Positions 48,133 through 59,666 of a stretch of 64,000 nucleotides of DNA are shown piece by piece. Every line of letters begins with the position of its first letter. The stretch's first letter is position 1. The position numbers were made by a program, and so were the translations under genes. The DNA is from Cylicocyclus nassatus (taxonomy: Eukaryota > Nematoda > Chromadorea > Rhabditida > Strongylidae): positions 83,781,753 through 83,845,752 of the forward strand of contig CATQJL010000223.1 of assembly GCA_958299035.1 (NCBI GenBank), written 5' to 3'. Under the pieces are notes generated by a model. The model saw only the letters and a program-made list of their open reading frames with translations, made no database searches and was not told the origin of the DNA.

Positions 48133-51100
48133 CTATAAATTGGGATTAACAAATTGCCACTTCTGATGAGGATTACTACTATCACAAATTTCTACAATTA
48201 CATCGTCGCTTGCTTTCAAACCGGCAGTTGACAAGCACAGTCCTGAGTTCCTTTCTTTTAGCATGGTGTCCTGAAAAATGTTCATATAATTTGACAAACA
48301 TTCTTTATAAGTAGGAATGAAAAACATGCAAAGATCTCGTAATAAGCTGTGCTATTGATGGTGAACTTGGTGACTTTTCGCAGTTTGTTACTGTAGTGCT
48401 TATAACATTTGCTTATGATGCCACCAAACATACATATTTACAAAGCACAAAACTACTTACTTTGTAGTCCCAGACTGGACTCTTCTCATGACAGGGATAC
48501 ATTCTGATAAGACCTCGGCGTTGATTTTCCGAAACTTGTACTTCGGCGCAGTTTGTTTCCCTTCGTAAATGACCGGCATTCGAAAGCGACATCAACTGGA
48601 GATAGGAGACTCAAGGGTAAAGAACACAACAAAAATGTCTTTGAAAAATCTTACCTGAGGCGGGCTGCCTTTTCCCTGACATGGAAAAACACCCAGGTTG
48701 TGTATTTGATGCTCATCTCGTTGGAGTGTATCTGTGCACATACGAAACCCGTTGACAGTAGTGAAAAGCTGGAAAAATCATTTTACAGTCGATGATACCG
48801 CTGTCAAATAATAAACATCAAGCCGCTAACAGATGTTAATCCGTCTCAACGAAAAGTGCGTTTGATGCATAGAACAAAAAAATGGCCTGCAGCCTTCACC
48901 AAAAAATGAGAAAAAACCTTTAATTATTCCTAAGTGAAAATGATAGGACAGCAAGCAATAAAAGAAGCGGAAAAAACTGTGGCATATGCTTACCGTTCCA
49001 TACGCCTGAACATCTTCATCCGGAATGAACTTCCCGGGAGCGATATTATCAAGAAACCACTTGAAAGATTTGCATCCAAGACGTTTACGTAGCGCTTTAC
49101 GAGAGGACAAATCTCCAACGTCAGTATCCTGGACTTATACGAATGATGAAGATAAAAAGCTATCCTAACTCACTTTCAAGTCGTGCCTATGGAGGTAATA
49201 TAGCCGTTTGTATTCATCCATCCATACTTCCGCCAGCCTTTTCGAGTTTGTACCATGTACATCTTTGTTGCCTCCACGTCCTGTACAATCGATAATTAAC
49301 AACACTCTTAATAAAACAGTTGGAATCAATTACAGAGAGATGCATAAAGAGATTCACAGACAGAAAAAATGAGCAACTAACCAGTCATATTGTATGGGTG
49401 TCCAGCTCGGAAAATATGGCCTACGTGTGAACATGGAATAAATTCTATGGATCCTCCACACATCCAAGTCTGAATTTTTTTGATGCTGGCGTCAACAAGA
49501 ACTCGGAAAGCAAATACTATTAGAACTTACTCGAAACGAGATCTCCAGATTCTCTCCTCCCCAGATATCCATCTCTTCGTCGTAGCCACCGACCTCGAAG
49601 AAATACTCTCGGTTGGCAGCAAGCAAACCACCTGCCATTGTAGGAGATCTGAAAAAATCTTGAATACCACACAGGAACTCGCTTGCGACAAAACAACAGC
49701 ATATTACTTCATGCAAACTGCAACTACAAGATTATTGCAGAAAAATAGGAACTTAGCGGTGTTAAAACAGCGAAATAACACAAAGTCTGGTACGAAGACG
49801 CAACGATGAAAAAGTAAATGATAAATGGAGAATACAGTTATTGTTTGATAATTTGAAAGCTATAAATTATTCCGCGCTGGCGACAATATCCGCACGGAAA
49901 AATGGTCAGATAACAACCACCCTTAGAATATGCACAAAAATTTGCTGTTGATTAATTTTCACGCGCAAATTCTGCTAGCAAAGAACAAAGTAGCCAACAG
50001 ATCTAGCTGTAGAGCAGCAAATACAAAGCATTTGAAACATCGAATAAATGCAAGATAAAAGACGCAAATGCAAAAAAAATCTGCACACCTGATATATTCG
50101 GTTGGACTTTTTCTTCGATTCTGTTCCCTCTCTGGCATCTTTTCCCAAGTAAAGTGCAGAGCCCAAGAAAAACCTGGATCTTACGATCACAAAACCCGAA
50201 CGAGAGAAAGGCCAAGATTAATGAACCTCCAACGGAAGATGCATATGGATCTCCATAGTATTGCATAGTTTTGGCTTCTATATGATCGATGGTCGGGCAG
50301 ATTATCGCACTACGTTTCTCACTAATCCGCTGCACCAGTGGCTCCAACCTAAGAGGATCGAATATGATTCGAGCTGATAATTTTCAACGCAATCGGTCTG
50401 GTTGAAACTTACCATCCCGCATTTGCTTCACAGTGCGAATCTAAAAAGACAACGACTTCCCCCGTAGCTTCTCGTGCTCCTGCCAATTTAGCCCTGATCA
50501 AGCCTTGTCTGATGTTCTTTCGTATTACTCGCACCACACCATGGAAGCGAAGAATATATTCATCCAAATGATCTTTCAGTTCTTCTGCAAAGCAGACGTG
50601 AGCACTATAATCACCTTCCAAACGAGATATCTTGGAAGGGGGCTATAAAAAAGGTAGTTAGGTACGCCTAGTTAGCGTATGGACCCTTATATATAATAGT
50701 TAACGCTGTTTGGTAGCAACGAGGAATGTCATGTCCCCCATAAGCTAGAAAACTTTACAATTTAGCAGAAAACCCCGTGAAGGTCAATCGATATAAACAA
50801 CAAAGCAACGACATACCAAGCAATGGCGCAATTTTCTTCTTATAGCAATGACCAACGACTTTCGCCTTTTTTGTGCGAACTTAACGCCACCAATCGCAAT
50901 AACCAAAAAGAGAACCCAACTAATAGAAGACGTTGTCTAAGACCTATGGAAGCATGCCAAATTACACCCTACCATAATTGACGTCAAACCCGAAGTATCT
51001 ATCGTGACCGCACAACTAATAACTCAGTGTAGAATTAGCTACAACCCTAAATTTCATTCGAAAAAATTGAAGCTCATGTGATCTGGAAACTAGGACTTCT

Positions 51101-53011
51101 AGAATGTATTTTTTACGAGGGAAGGGAGAAAAATCAGCCAAGCTGAATAGCATCAGGCATCCCTTCTCATACTTTCAGTTCCAAAAATATTAAAAAGGAT
51201 TATTTTGCAAACAATAACTCACCTCGCTGACTGTTATCATCTAGTAAAATCACTTCTTTCAGGAGCTGAGGTGGACTACGATTGACAACCGAATGCACGG
51301 TTCTCATCAAAGGAGTCCATGCCTCATCGGTGAAAATGATGATGACAGAAGCCTAAGATGTCAGAATGTTCACAGAGAACAAAGGAAGGTAGAACTCGTA
51401 ATACCTGAGGAAGCTTTTCGAGATCATATTTAATATTCAGACATTCAGATCGTCGTGTATCTGGAAGAGTTCTGTCCAACGAGATCATGTCGCTGAAAAT
51501 AATCAAAGCTTATTAGTCTGATTCTATCAAAGCAAATTTTTATGCGCAACATCTCCCTACCCCTTGAAGGTACCGGTCACCCAGATTGAGGGTCATGAGA
51601 ACTTAAAGTTATATCGGGGCTCCTAACAAAGTAAATGAGCAAGTCCCCCTGAAGATGACTTCCGAAGCGAGCAGATTGCTTCAGAAGGTGGAAGCAGTTA
51701 CGATGACTCCGCCCATCAACGTGGGTGAAAATAATGAGGAAAATGAAGTCAAATAGACGGAAAGGTTGCAAATTTGGTGGTTATAATGAACGACAAAACT
51801 ATGAAAATTCTGGATACAAATGCCAAATTTTGACTTGTTATCTTCAACCACCTAGGTTGGGCGTGGCCACTTCCAGCCACTGAAACGTTTTCTCGATTTA
51901 CACTTTATCTTTTTTTGCAGCGGGACTTATTGTAAGGTAATTGCTTAGTTGAAGACCTGCTATAAGTAGCATCAAATTCTCACCACCCTCATTTTGAAAG
52001 AATGTATCTTCAGCAGAAACCCATCTTGCTCCTCGATGTAATCGCAAGGCAGTATTTATTACCACATAGCAAAACCCATTGATGCGGAGAGTGAATGAAA
52101 ATTACGACACATTTACAATGCGATTATGTCGTAATCATTTATAATGTTATAAGCTTGTTGGTTCTACGTGGTCATCGTTTCAAACTTTTTCATGGCTTTT
52201 ATGAGCGTGTTGTAATCCGCGCACATCAAAAGCCGTATGCCCCTTACGAGACATTCACAGAAAAGACAGAGTTCGACGTCTCATCTTTCTCCATACAAGA
52301 ATGAAATATGATGCCATAATTGTGACCACATCGCCAAAAAGAAAAAAATAGAGTGTGTAACATGATCCAAAAGGGAAAGCGAAACTTCGGAACAAACAGA
52401 GAATGAGCAAGAAAATAGAATATAAAAGATCTACCTGGCCTTGACGTTCATGAACCATTCCTTCATATCCTTTTCTCCTTGAGCTTGGTCTTCTCCTTTG
52501 AGTACTACCGCTGCCCCTCCCTCCCCTGGAGCACTCGGATCAGCGGTTTGTGGCTTATACCACAGACGCGTATCTCGTACAAGTCTAGGCCCTTAAATGA
52601 CAAATGTTTACAGTAAATGGTGAGATAACTTGTGAAAATCTGAATGAACTACAAATATTCAAAACTATTTTGGCAAAGAAAACATGGTAGATAAAAGTCA
52701 AATGAGGTTTTCATGGATTTCCAGGCATGATGCTATCCATGATGAGTAAGAGAGCTATTCTAAACTGGGAAATGTGAACAAAAAGCCAACATACTTACAA
52801 CTGTATGAGAAGATTCCATTGCAGGTAATAGTAGAGTTAGTAATAATGTAAGATAGATAATCATGTATAAACTATACGAAAGCAGCAGAACTTAGGACAC
52901 AATTAAGTGAAGCAAAACGAGTCAGTTCTGCTGATTTTGAAATTAGCTTCACATAGGGATACTTCTACAACTATTAGGATATCACAGTAACGACGCAGCT
53001 ATAAATGAGAA

Positions 53012-53058
<47 letters not shown>

Positions 53059-53821
53059 CTAGCTGGCTTACCCGGCTCCGCCGTATGTTCCGAATAGAAA
53101 ATTCCATTTCTTAACCGATCCCTACAAACTTGGCACACATACACTTCGGGCCCCGGCGGGTGTCACAGTCCACTTTTCGTTATCGATCGATATCGATTTT
53201 ATCGATGTTTTGCAAAATTTGAGCTAGGGGGCTGAAAATTGACAGAGGGGTGTAATCGAGCATGCTGATCACCCCCACGGGGGTGATCAGCATGCTCGAT
53301 TACCCCCCCCCCCCCCACCCTGTGCCAACTCCCAGCCCCGTAGCTCAAATTTTGCAAAACATCGATAAAATCGATATCGATCGATGACGAAAAGTAGCCT
53401 ATGACACCCGCCGGGGCCCGTAGTGTATGTGTGCCAAGTTTGGTCCGGATCGGTTCAGAAATGGAATTTTCTATTCGGAACATACGTACAGTCAGACACA
53501 GACATACAGACAGACAGACATTCAGCTTTATATATAAGAATTCGGTCAAATTTTGATTTACATAAACAAATAACTGTACCATTCAAAATCAGCTGCAATC
53601 AAATTTGCACGGAGAAAAAGCTCGAAACACCACTCAAGATGATAGTCATGGCTTAAACCTGATAAATGGATTCAAAAATACATATTGTAGCGCTCACCTG
53701 GCAATACATGACGAGTACCTATCCGATTATAGTAGACGAAGCCACAGAAAAATGCAAAAACTATGAAAAATACTAATACATTGTCTTTATGCCGTGGAAT
53801 GAAATAGCGGGCAAAGCCCAT
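48133..53821 (-). CDS. Polypeptide N-acetylgalactosaminyltransferase B (complete, 14 exons)
   Basis: A GT27 paralogue of the gene at 39419-42996. Fourteen exons from ATG 53821 to TAG 48133 give 570 residues. Exon upper ends: 53821, 52591, 51492, 51352, 50584, 50348, 50173, 49648, 49469, 49280, 49128, 48768, 48595, 48270. The N-terminus [14 protein letters not shown] is followed by a TM segment ([17 protein letters not shown]) and a stem. The catalytic domain has [11 protein letters not shown] (DxH motif), [10 protein letters not shown] and [14 protein letters not shown], and the lectin domain ends QKWQF (QxW). Exon lengths 172, 118, 88 and 107 and all phases match gene A, so the pair arose by tandem duplication; stems and N-termini have diverged fully. 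The ATG was chosen because an acceptor (CAATTACAG) lies at 53840, 18 bases upstream, which excludes a longer frame. The intron after exon 6 is only 53 bp. Confidence 0.94.
53059..53539 (-). mobile_element. Helitron-like non-autonomous element b (GalNAc-T B intron 1)
   Basis: Minus-strand ends TCTTATATATAAAGCTGAAT and AAGCCAGCTAG-T as in copy a, but shorter, with one palindromic core (53252-53310: GTAATCGAGCATGCTGATCA and complement) plus a run of 13 C. The 5' flank is T rather than A. An (AT)n tract lies just outside. Confidence 0.75.
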
Positions 53822-53839
53822 TACACAATGTAGGGCGAC

Positions 53840-56800
53840 CTGTAATTGAAATTTTATGGAGTCAAGCAATAGATAATTTGGAGCAGTGTAATTTAAAGAC
53901 AGTAGGAATTAAGGAGTTCTAGACGGAATTACGATGAGAAAACAATTCCAAAAATTAAACGAAAATTTCGCGAGGTTGGCGCTGCAATTCGGCACTTCTC
54001 CAGTGTACCGCCCCCAAAAATATGGAATCTTAAAAGGATTCATTCAATCGAAGTGGCCTTTCCACATGACTTCTATACCATTTCGAAAACATTGAACGAT
54101 GATTGAAAATCTGCTTTCCTATTTCGCGGAACAACTCTCTGAAAGAATTGTGCTCGTTTGAAAGTTTTTGTTGTTCTTGTAAAGTCAATTTGCGTTTGAA
54201 AGCGCAAGCTTTAAGGCATGAAATTAGCGGAAAGCTTCACTAAAAGTATATTCGACACAAGGAATGAAATAGCCAGTGGAAATCCGCATGGATGTTTGTA
54301 GAGCTTTTCTCTGATTTTGTGCCATTTGAAACTTGACAAACTGGACATTCAAACACTCATAATTTTCTTTTCAGAGAGTTCTTCCGATTTTGAATAGCGC
54401 TTAATGCTCTTCAAAGTGGTACAAAAATATCTGAAAAAGGCTACTTCGATAAAAAGTCTTCTCTTTCTAGATTTCTCTAGAATTTAACACGGATGAGGGT
54501 GACAAGAGGCCTAAGTTACATGCTGAATACGAATATCGTACTGTAGCCTCATTGTTGGGTTACGGTGGATAAAAAAATCCAATTACTCAAATTTGCGTAT
54601 GAGAAGCCCATCGCTCGAAAAAATTAATGATAGTATATCTGTGTATGACGGAGAAACATCCAATGATGACTTAACGCAACAAATGGTGAGCGACTGACCC
54701 AAGATATAGCTCGATTAACGAAACGAGCTCTGTCCATATAGACTTGTGTGACAGATACTTGAGTGGCGAAAAGGGTCAAGAGGACAGGCCAAGAAGAGAG
54801 TTCCGTATATGTAAACGGCCATACAGTGCACATTGGTCTTCAAATCAAATAAGTTCCGAAAGTTACACAAAAGAACTTAGATATCCAGCTAAATTTTGTT
54901 TTGTTCTCACAATAAGACCGACAGTTGCTAGAAAAGGACTCAAATTAGGTCGTTTGTTGTGCGCGCGCACTGTATAAGAAATGCACGCGAAGACGAAACA
55001 TGGCGTAAAAGAAAAGAAAACCATTCGTGAATTAATATGTGACATTCGAAACAAAAGATGAAGGGTCGATCCAATTGAGATGCAAGCAGGCCTAGCTTGA
55101 CAATGCGGCAAAGGAACAAAAACTTTCAAAAAGAGAGATGCATGCTGGAGAAAGAATAATGACAACGTTGAGTCATGATAAAGAAAAAAGAATATGCGGT
55201 ACGCAGTGTAACAATTAGACAAGCAAAATCTTCTTGCAGAGAGTTCAAAATATTTTTTCCGCTCTTCATAGTCTATCTTTTTAAACTATAGTTTAGCGAA
55301 ATAGTATACTAACGAAAAATAAGCTGGTGAGCACTCCAGTATGAAGAAAAGGAAAAAAATGTAGGAGTATGAACAATGACGAAGAAAAACATATATTAAA
55401 CATGAGAAGGTTGTTTGGTTATGTGAACAGAGCATGAAAAAATGTCTGTTGATTTTCCTGGTGAAATTCCAATCCAAAAGCAGTGAAGATAAGAAATCGA
55501 CTTAAAACTTTTTTTTCTAGAAATGTACGTGCAAAAGGCTATACGAGTTCGGAGAGATATGAGGATACTGTATTGATTTGATTGTTTAGCCACGACCAAA
55601 ATTAGTGATTTTTGGCAACGCTTCGCTGATAATTCAGTATTAATCAAGCCGAGAACTATAGAGAATCAAAATTTTCGATATGAGGTTAAACTTAGACTTC
55701 AAAGGAGTAGTATGATGTCCCACCACGTTGATGAGTAATGACAACCTAGTGTATCCTCTACTCTGAAGCTGAGAGACTCGAAAAGGCTTTGCACATGTTT
55801 ATTCAACAAGAGTGAACTTGTTTCAGCTCAATGCAAAGGGATGAATCAGCCAAGATCAAGTAGAGTACAAGTTCAAACTTGTTAAACAAGTGTACATAGC
55901 GTGTCGAGTCTTCTAGTCTCAAAATGGATCATAGCATAATGTTTTGAACATAAAATGCGCGAACATAGCAAAACTAGACCAAAATGAAACCATGCGTGTG
56001 CACTAATCGCTTCAGTAGCATGGAGACTTCTAGAACCGCCGCCGCACTTCATAAAAATAAAAGCGACATATCGGGCAGCGTTGCCCGAGAAACATTCCAC
56101 ATTTGCCAACGTGGATGCGAAACTCTCTTCGCCGCGCTTTGACGAGCTTATTCGGCTGTGTTGTTTGCACAAACGAACATTCGCACCTGGTGCTGATTAC
56201 AATCGACGCCGACGTGTCATCTCCCCGTATACGAACAAGCCGCAGACCGCAATTCGATCCTATTTACACACTCGTATAGCACACAACTACAGTCTCGCGA
56301 TGGCTAACATAGGACAGATACTCAGAAACGCAAGTCAACTGAGTTACGCAAGTCTTTCAAAAATACCAAACAAAGTTTTATTGCTTGCAGGCTAAATGAA
56401 GTTACCACATGTCCAGTTTAACGACTTTTGGTGATAAAAGATCGAATATTTAAGAGATTATCATTGTTTGCATTCGCACGGGTATTTGTAAGAATCTATT
56501 TCAAGATATTAAGACTGAACAGCTGGTGCGACGATCTTATCCTCAAAAATTTTAAAGTCTTCTATAACATTACTGAACACTAAAAGTGCGCCGTTAGGTG
56601 TTCATTTGGCAATAAAAATCGCACCTCTTGACACAACCCGAAAACGATTTGCTTATGTCTCAACAACAAGTTCATACATGCGCTCAACGCGTTCTGATGA
56701 TTCATCACTTAAAAGAAGTCTTGAGAAAACATGTTTGACCGAGTTTAACCCGTCCTATTCAGTGCCTCTGCAGGTCAATGATGGAGTTTATATATTAGCC

Positions 56801-57046
56801 AAACACAACAAATCAGATTGTTCATGAGCTCAAAAACGTGGAAGAAAGGTGGGAGAAGATAGGGGGAGGGGGAAAGATCACTTGCAGCAAAATATGTCTG
56901 GATTAGATATAATGTTTGGATTGGCGTACTTGCGGTGGCGACAACACCTGAGCGAGAAAACTGCCATGCTTGTAATGTTGACAACACTTGGCAAAGAATG
57001 ATAGAGTGCACGCTATTTCTCTGTAGCATATTTATTTATTTATACA
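53840..57046. other. Intergenic, upstream of GalNAc-T B; no gene supported
   Basis: About 3.2 kb with no exon chain. A short frame at 56300-56395 (ATG behind ACTACAG, MANIGQILRNASQLSYASL, stop after 31 codons) could be a first exon, but no partner was found. It should contain the promoter of GalNAc-T B. Confidence 0.4.
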
Positions 57047-57473
57047 TCTTATATATAAAGCTGAGTGTCTGTTTGTCTGTATGTCTGTATGTACGTATGT
57101 TCCGAATAGAAAATTCCATTTCTGAACCGATCGGGACCAAACTTGGCACACATACACTTCGGGGCGGGGCGGGTGTCATAGGCTACTTTTCGTCATCGAT
57201 CGATATCGATTTTATCGATTTTTTGCAAAATTCGAGCTTCGGGGCTGGGAGTTGGCACAGGGGGGTAATCGAGCTTGATTACACCCCTCTGCCAAATTCC
57301 AGCCCCCTAGCTCGAATTTTGCAAAAAATCGAAATCGACATCGATCGATAACGAAAAGTGGACTGTGACACCCGCCGGGGCCCGAAGTGTATGTGTGCCA
57401 AGTTTGGTCCGGATCGGTTAAGAAATGGAATTTTCTATTCGGAACATACGGCGGAGCCGGGTAAGCCAGCTAG
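57047..57473 (+). mobile_element. Helitron-like non-autonomous element c
   Basis: Starts A|TCTTATATATAAAGCTGAGT and ends GGCGGAGCCGGGTAAGCCAG-CTAG|T, with flanks A and T. A GC-rich stem-forming segment lies just inside the 3' end. The core carries ATCGATCGATATCGATTTTA and its complement. At 427 bp this is the simplest of the three copies. Confidence 0.8.
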
Positions 57474-57647
57474 TTGCTCAATAAGTGTGCACAAGTAAAT
57501 CTATTACAATACAGAGATTAGCCGGTAACTCAAGAGGAGATGAAAGAAGCTGATACATTTGGAAAGTATAAAGCATCAACTCTGCAGTAATCTATCCAAA
57601 TCCAGTTAGATAATTTCCCTCGAACACATGGATATTATGTGAGGGGG

Positions 57648-57850
57648 AAAGGGCCGGTACTATTCCAGGAGGTGACTCCTGTAATTCCTACAATTCCTGT
57701 GATTCCTCGACTTTCGATGTACGCACTATGGAGCACTTTGCGAATTTTAGTGTACATTGTTTTTTTTTTCGCAATAGACATTGTTACGGTACTCGCAGGG
57801 ATCACGGGAATCGCAGGAATTGCAGAAATCACAGTAATAGCATGGCCGGT
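57648..57850. repeat. Imperfect inverted repeat with internal short repeats
   Basis: GGCCGGTACTATTCC at the left pairs loosely with TAATAGCATGGCCGG at the right. Both arms are made of repeated TGYRATTCCTG-like words (CAATTCCTGTGATTCC / GGAATCGCAGGAATTGC). Confidence 0.55.
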
Positions 57851-59666
57851 CTCAAAACCAAATCCTTGATTGGAGCACAATTTTGAATTCCCGCGTTGTG
57901 CGAAATCGTGTTGGAGCACGTAAATAATGACCCTGTCTTGATTTCTCAGAACGAGGAGGCTGTCTAGAGGGCAAGTCCCAAGGTAAGGTTTTCTGATGTG
58001 TTTTGATCATCGTCTGACTAAAGACAGGAGCACGTTTTGCATGTGTTTGGTTAACAAGTTTATGGGCGCGTTTTAACGCGATTCGTAAATTACTGCTGCG
58101 AATTCTCGAACACTTTCGAACTTGCGTTGTTTGACAAGCTGGAACAAGTATCCAAGAATCCAACAGCAAATCAACGAAAACGCGTCAAACCCATAAATAA
58201 ACTGAACAAACGTACGCAAAGCGCGCTCGTGTCTGCTAGTCAGAGGATGAATGATATTACTATGCGAATTATCCAAAGGCTCCGCCCAGGGCGCAAAACA
58301 ACACTGACTTCACTTACTTTCTCAAGACAATATCGTGCACATGCATATTCACAATTTTCTCAAGACAATATCGTGCATCCCCCAGAATTGTTCCCATATG
58401 AATCATGGAGTGGCTGCTTTTCGATTCTTTTGACATGTTGAATCCAGCGGATTTGGAGCATTTATTCGAAGTTGACATATTAAAATGATCGAAAAACAGC
58501 CACGTTGATGGTTCACATGGAAACAATTCTGGGGAATGCACCATATTATACTTGACCTAACATCTACCGTGCTGGCGGTTCGTGCAGGAGTCAAGGAAAG
58601 TGTGCGGAAAAATTTGAAACCTGCACGGCTAGATGTGGTTTTACATGTGTCGCAACCACACTCCGACTGTTGCTTAGCGCGAATCTCCACTATTTGCATA
58701 AAAGGAGTCGATAATGAAGCCGTAATTGTCCTTGACAACGGTGCCAAACAACATCTTTGCTGTCTTTTTTCCATATTAGTTTCATTGGATTCGTCTTTAT
58801 ATGAAGTTATCCGTTATTTAGGGTACTTTCAGAGTTCTATAATTTAATCATCTTGATTGCTTGTTACAATGGAAAGAAGGGTAAGTGCCTTTTCATCTTA
58901 TTTACATAGGGATCCTTTTCTTTATTAAAGGCTTCAATCTCGTTTTTTAGCGTGCCTTCGACACTCACCAGGACCATACTAGACCAGGTATGTTCATACA
59001 TAGTGGCTTTAAGATCATTTAATACATATAGTTTTTGGTAGTGTTGCTCATTCATTTGTGAAATATGCAACGTTTTCAATGAATATTTTGAATAGTTTTA
59101 CCTTCAAGATATATCTCCGAGAAACTTCTTAGTGGTTTCTTGTACACTCTTCTTTCTCAGTAACTCTTCTTTCTCTTCTTTGTTCATTATTTTCACATTC
59201 TTCAGCTAACAGTGAGAGTTGAGTGCTATCGTGCTTAAATCAACTAATGAAGTTCCTCTGTGCTATGCTAGTCGTGTTGCAGACAGATCTCGGTCTCCAC
59301 ATCAATTACATCCATGGGAGAAAAACTGCAGCGAAACTAAGTCCGTTTTGTACTCAGCGGACGTTCAGTTCCATAGACGAAGGTATTTAATAGTCATTCG
59401 GATAGTTTTCATATCAGCGAGTAGCGCAAAAGTGATTTTTTTGTTGTGTATTTTTTTATCAGATTTAAACTAGAAGGACATGATTTTTACTCGCATTGCG
59501 ACCAAGAAAGCGCTTTGATTCTGGTTAATAACAAAGTTTTCTTTGCAGCCCCAACAAGCAACGATCTCCATCCAAGCAGTCATCTTCAAAGGCTTATACG
59601 AGTTGGTTTCTGCGCTCTCTTCTTGTTGGCTTCGTTTATCATGCAGATGCACAGGCTGTTGTTTAG
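57851..59666. other. Region upstream of the coiled-coil gene
   Basis: No exon chain established. 59549-59611 could hold a 5' exon (CCCAACAAGCAACGATCTCC, Ser/Lys-rich in one frame), but its phase does not fit the next exon. 58314-58380 repeats TTCTCAAGACAATATCGTGC twice. Confidence 0.35.

Noticed and set aside
56081..56395. Plus-strand 104-codon frame
   Set aside because: The long form has no ATG start; only the last 31 codons follow an ATG, and no further exon could be joined. Kept as a weak possibility in the intergenic note.
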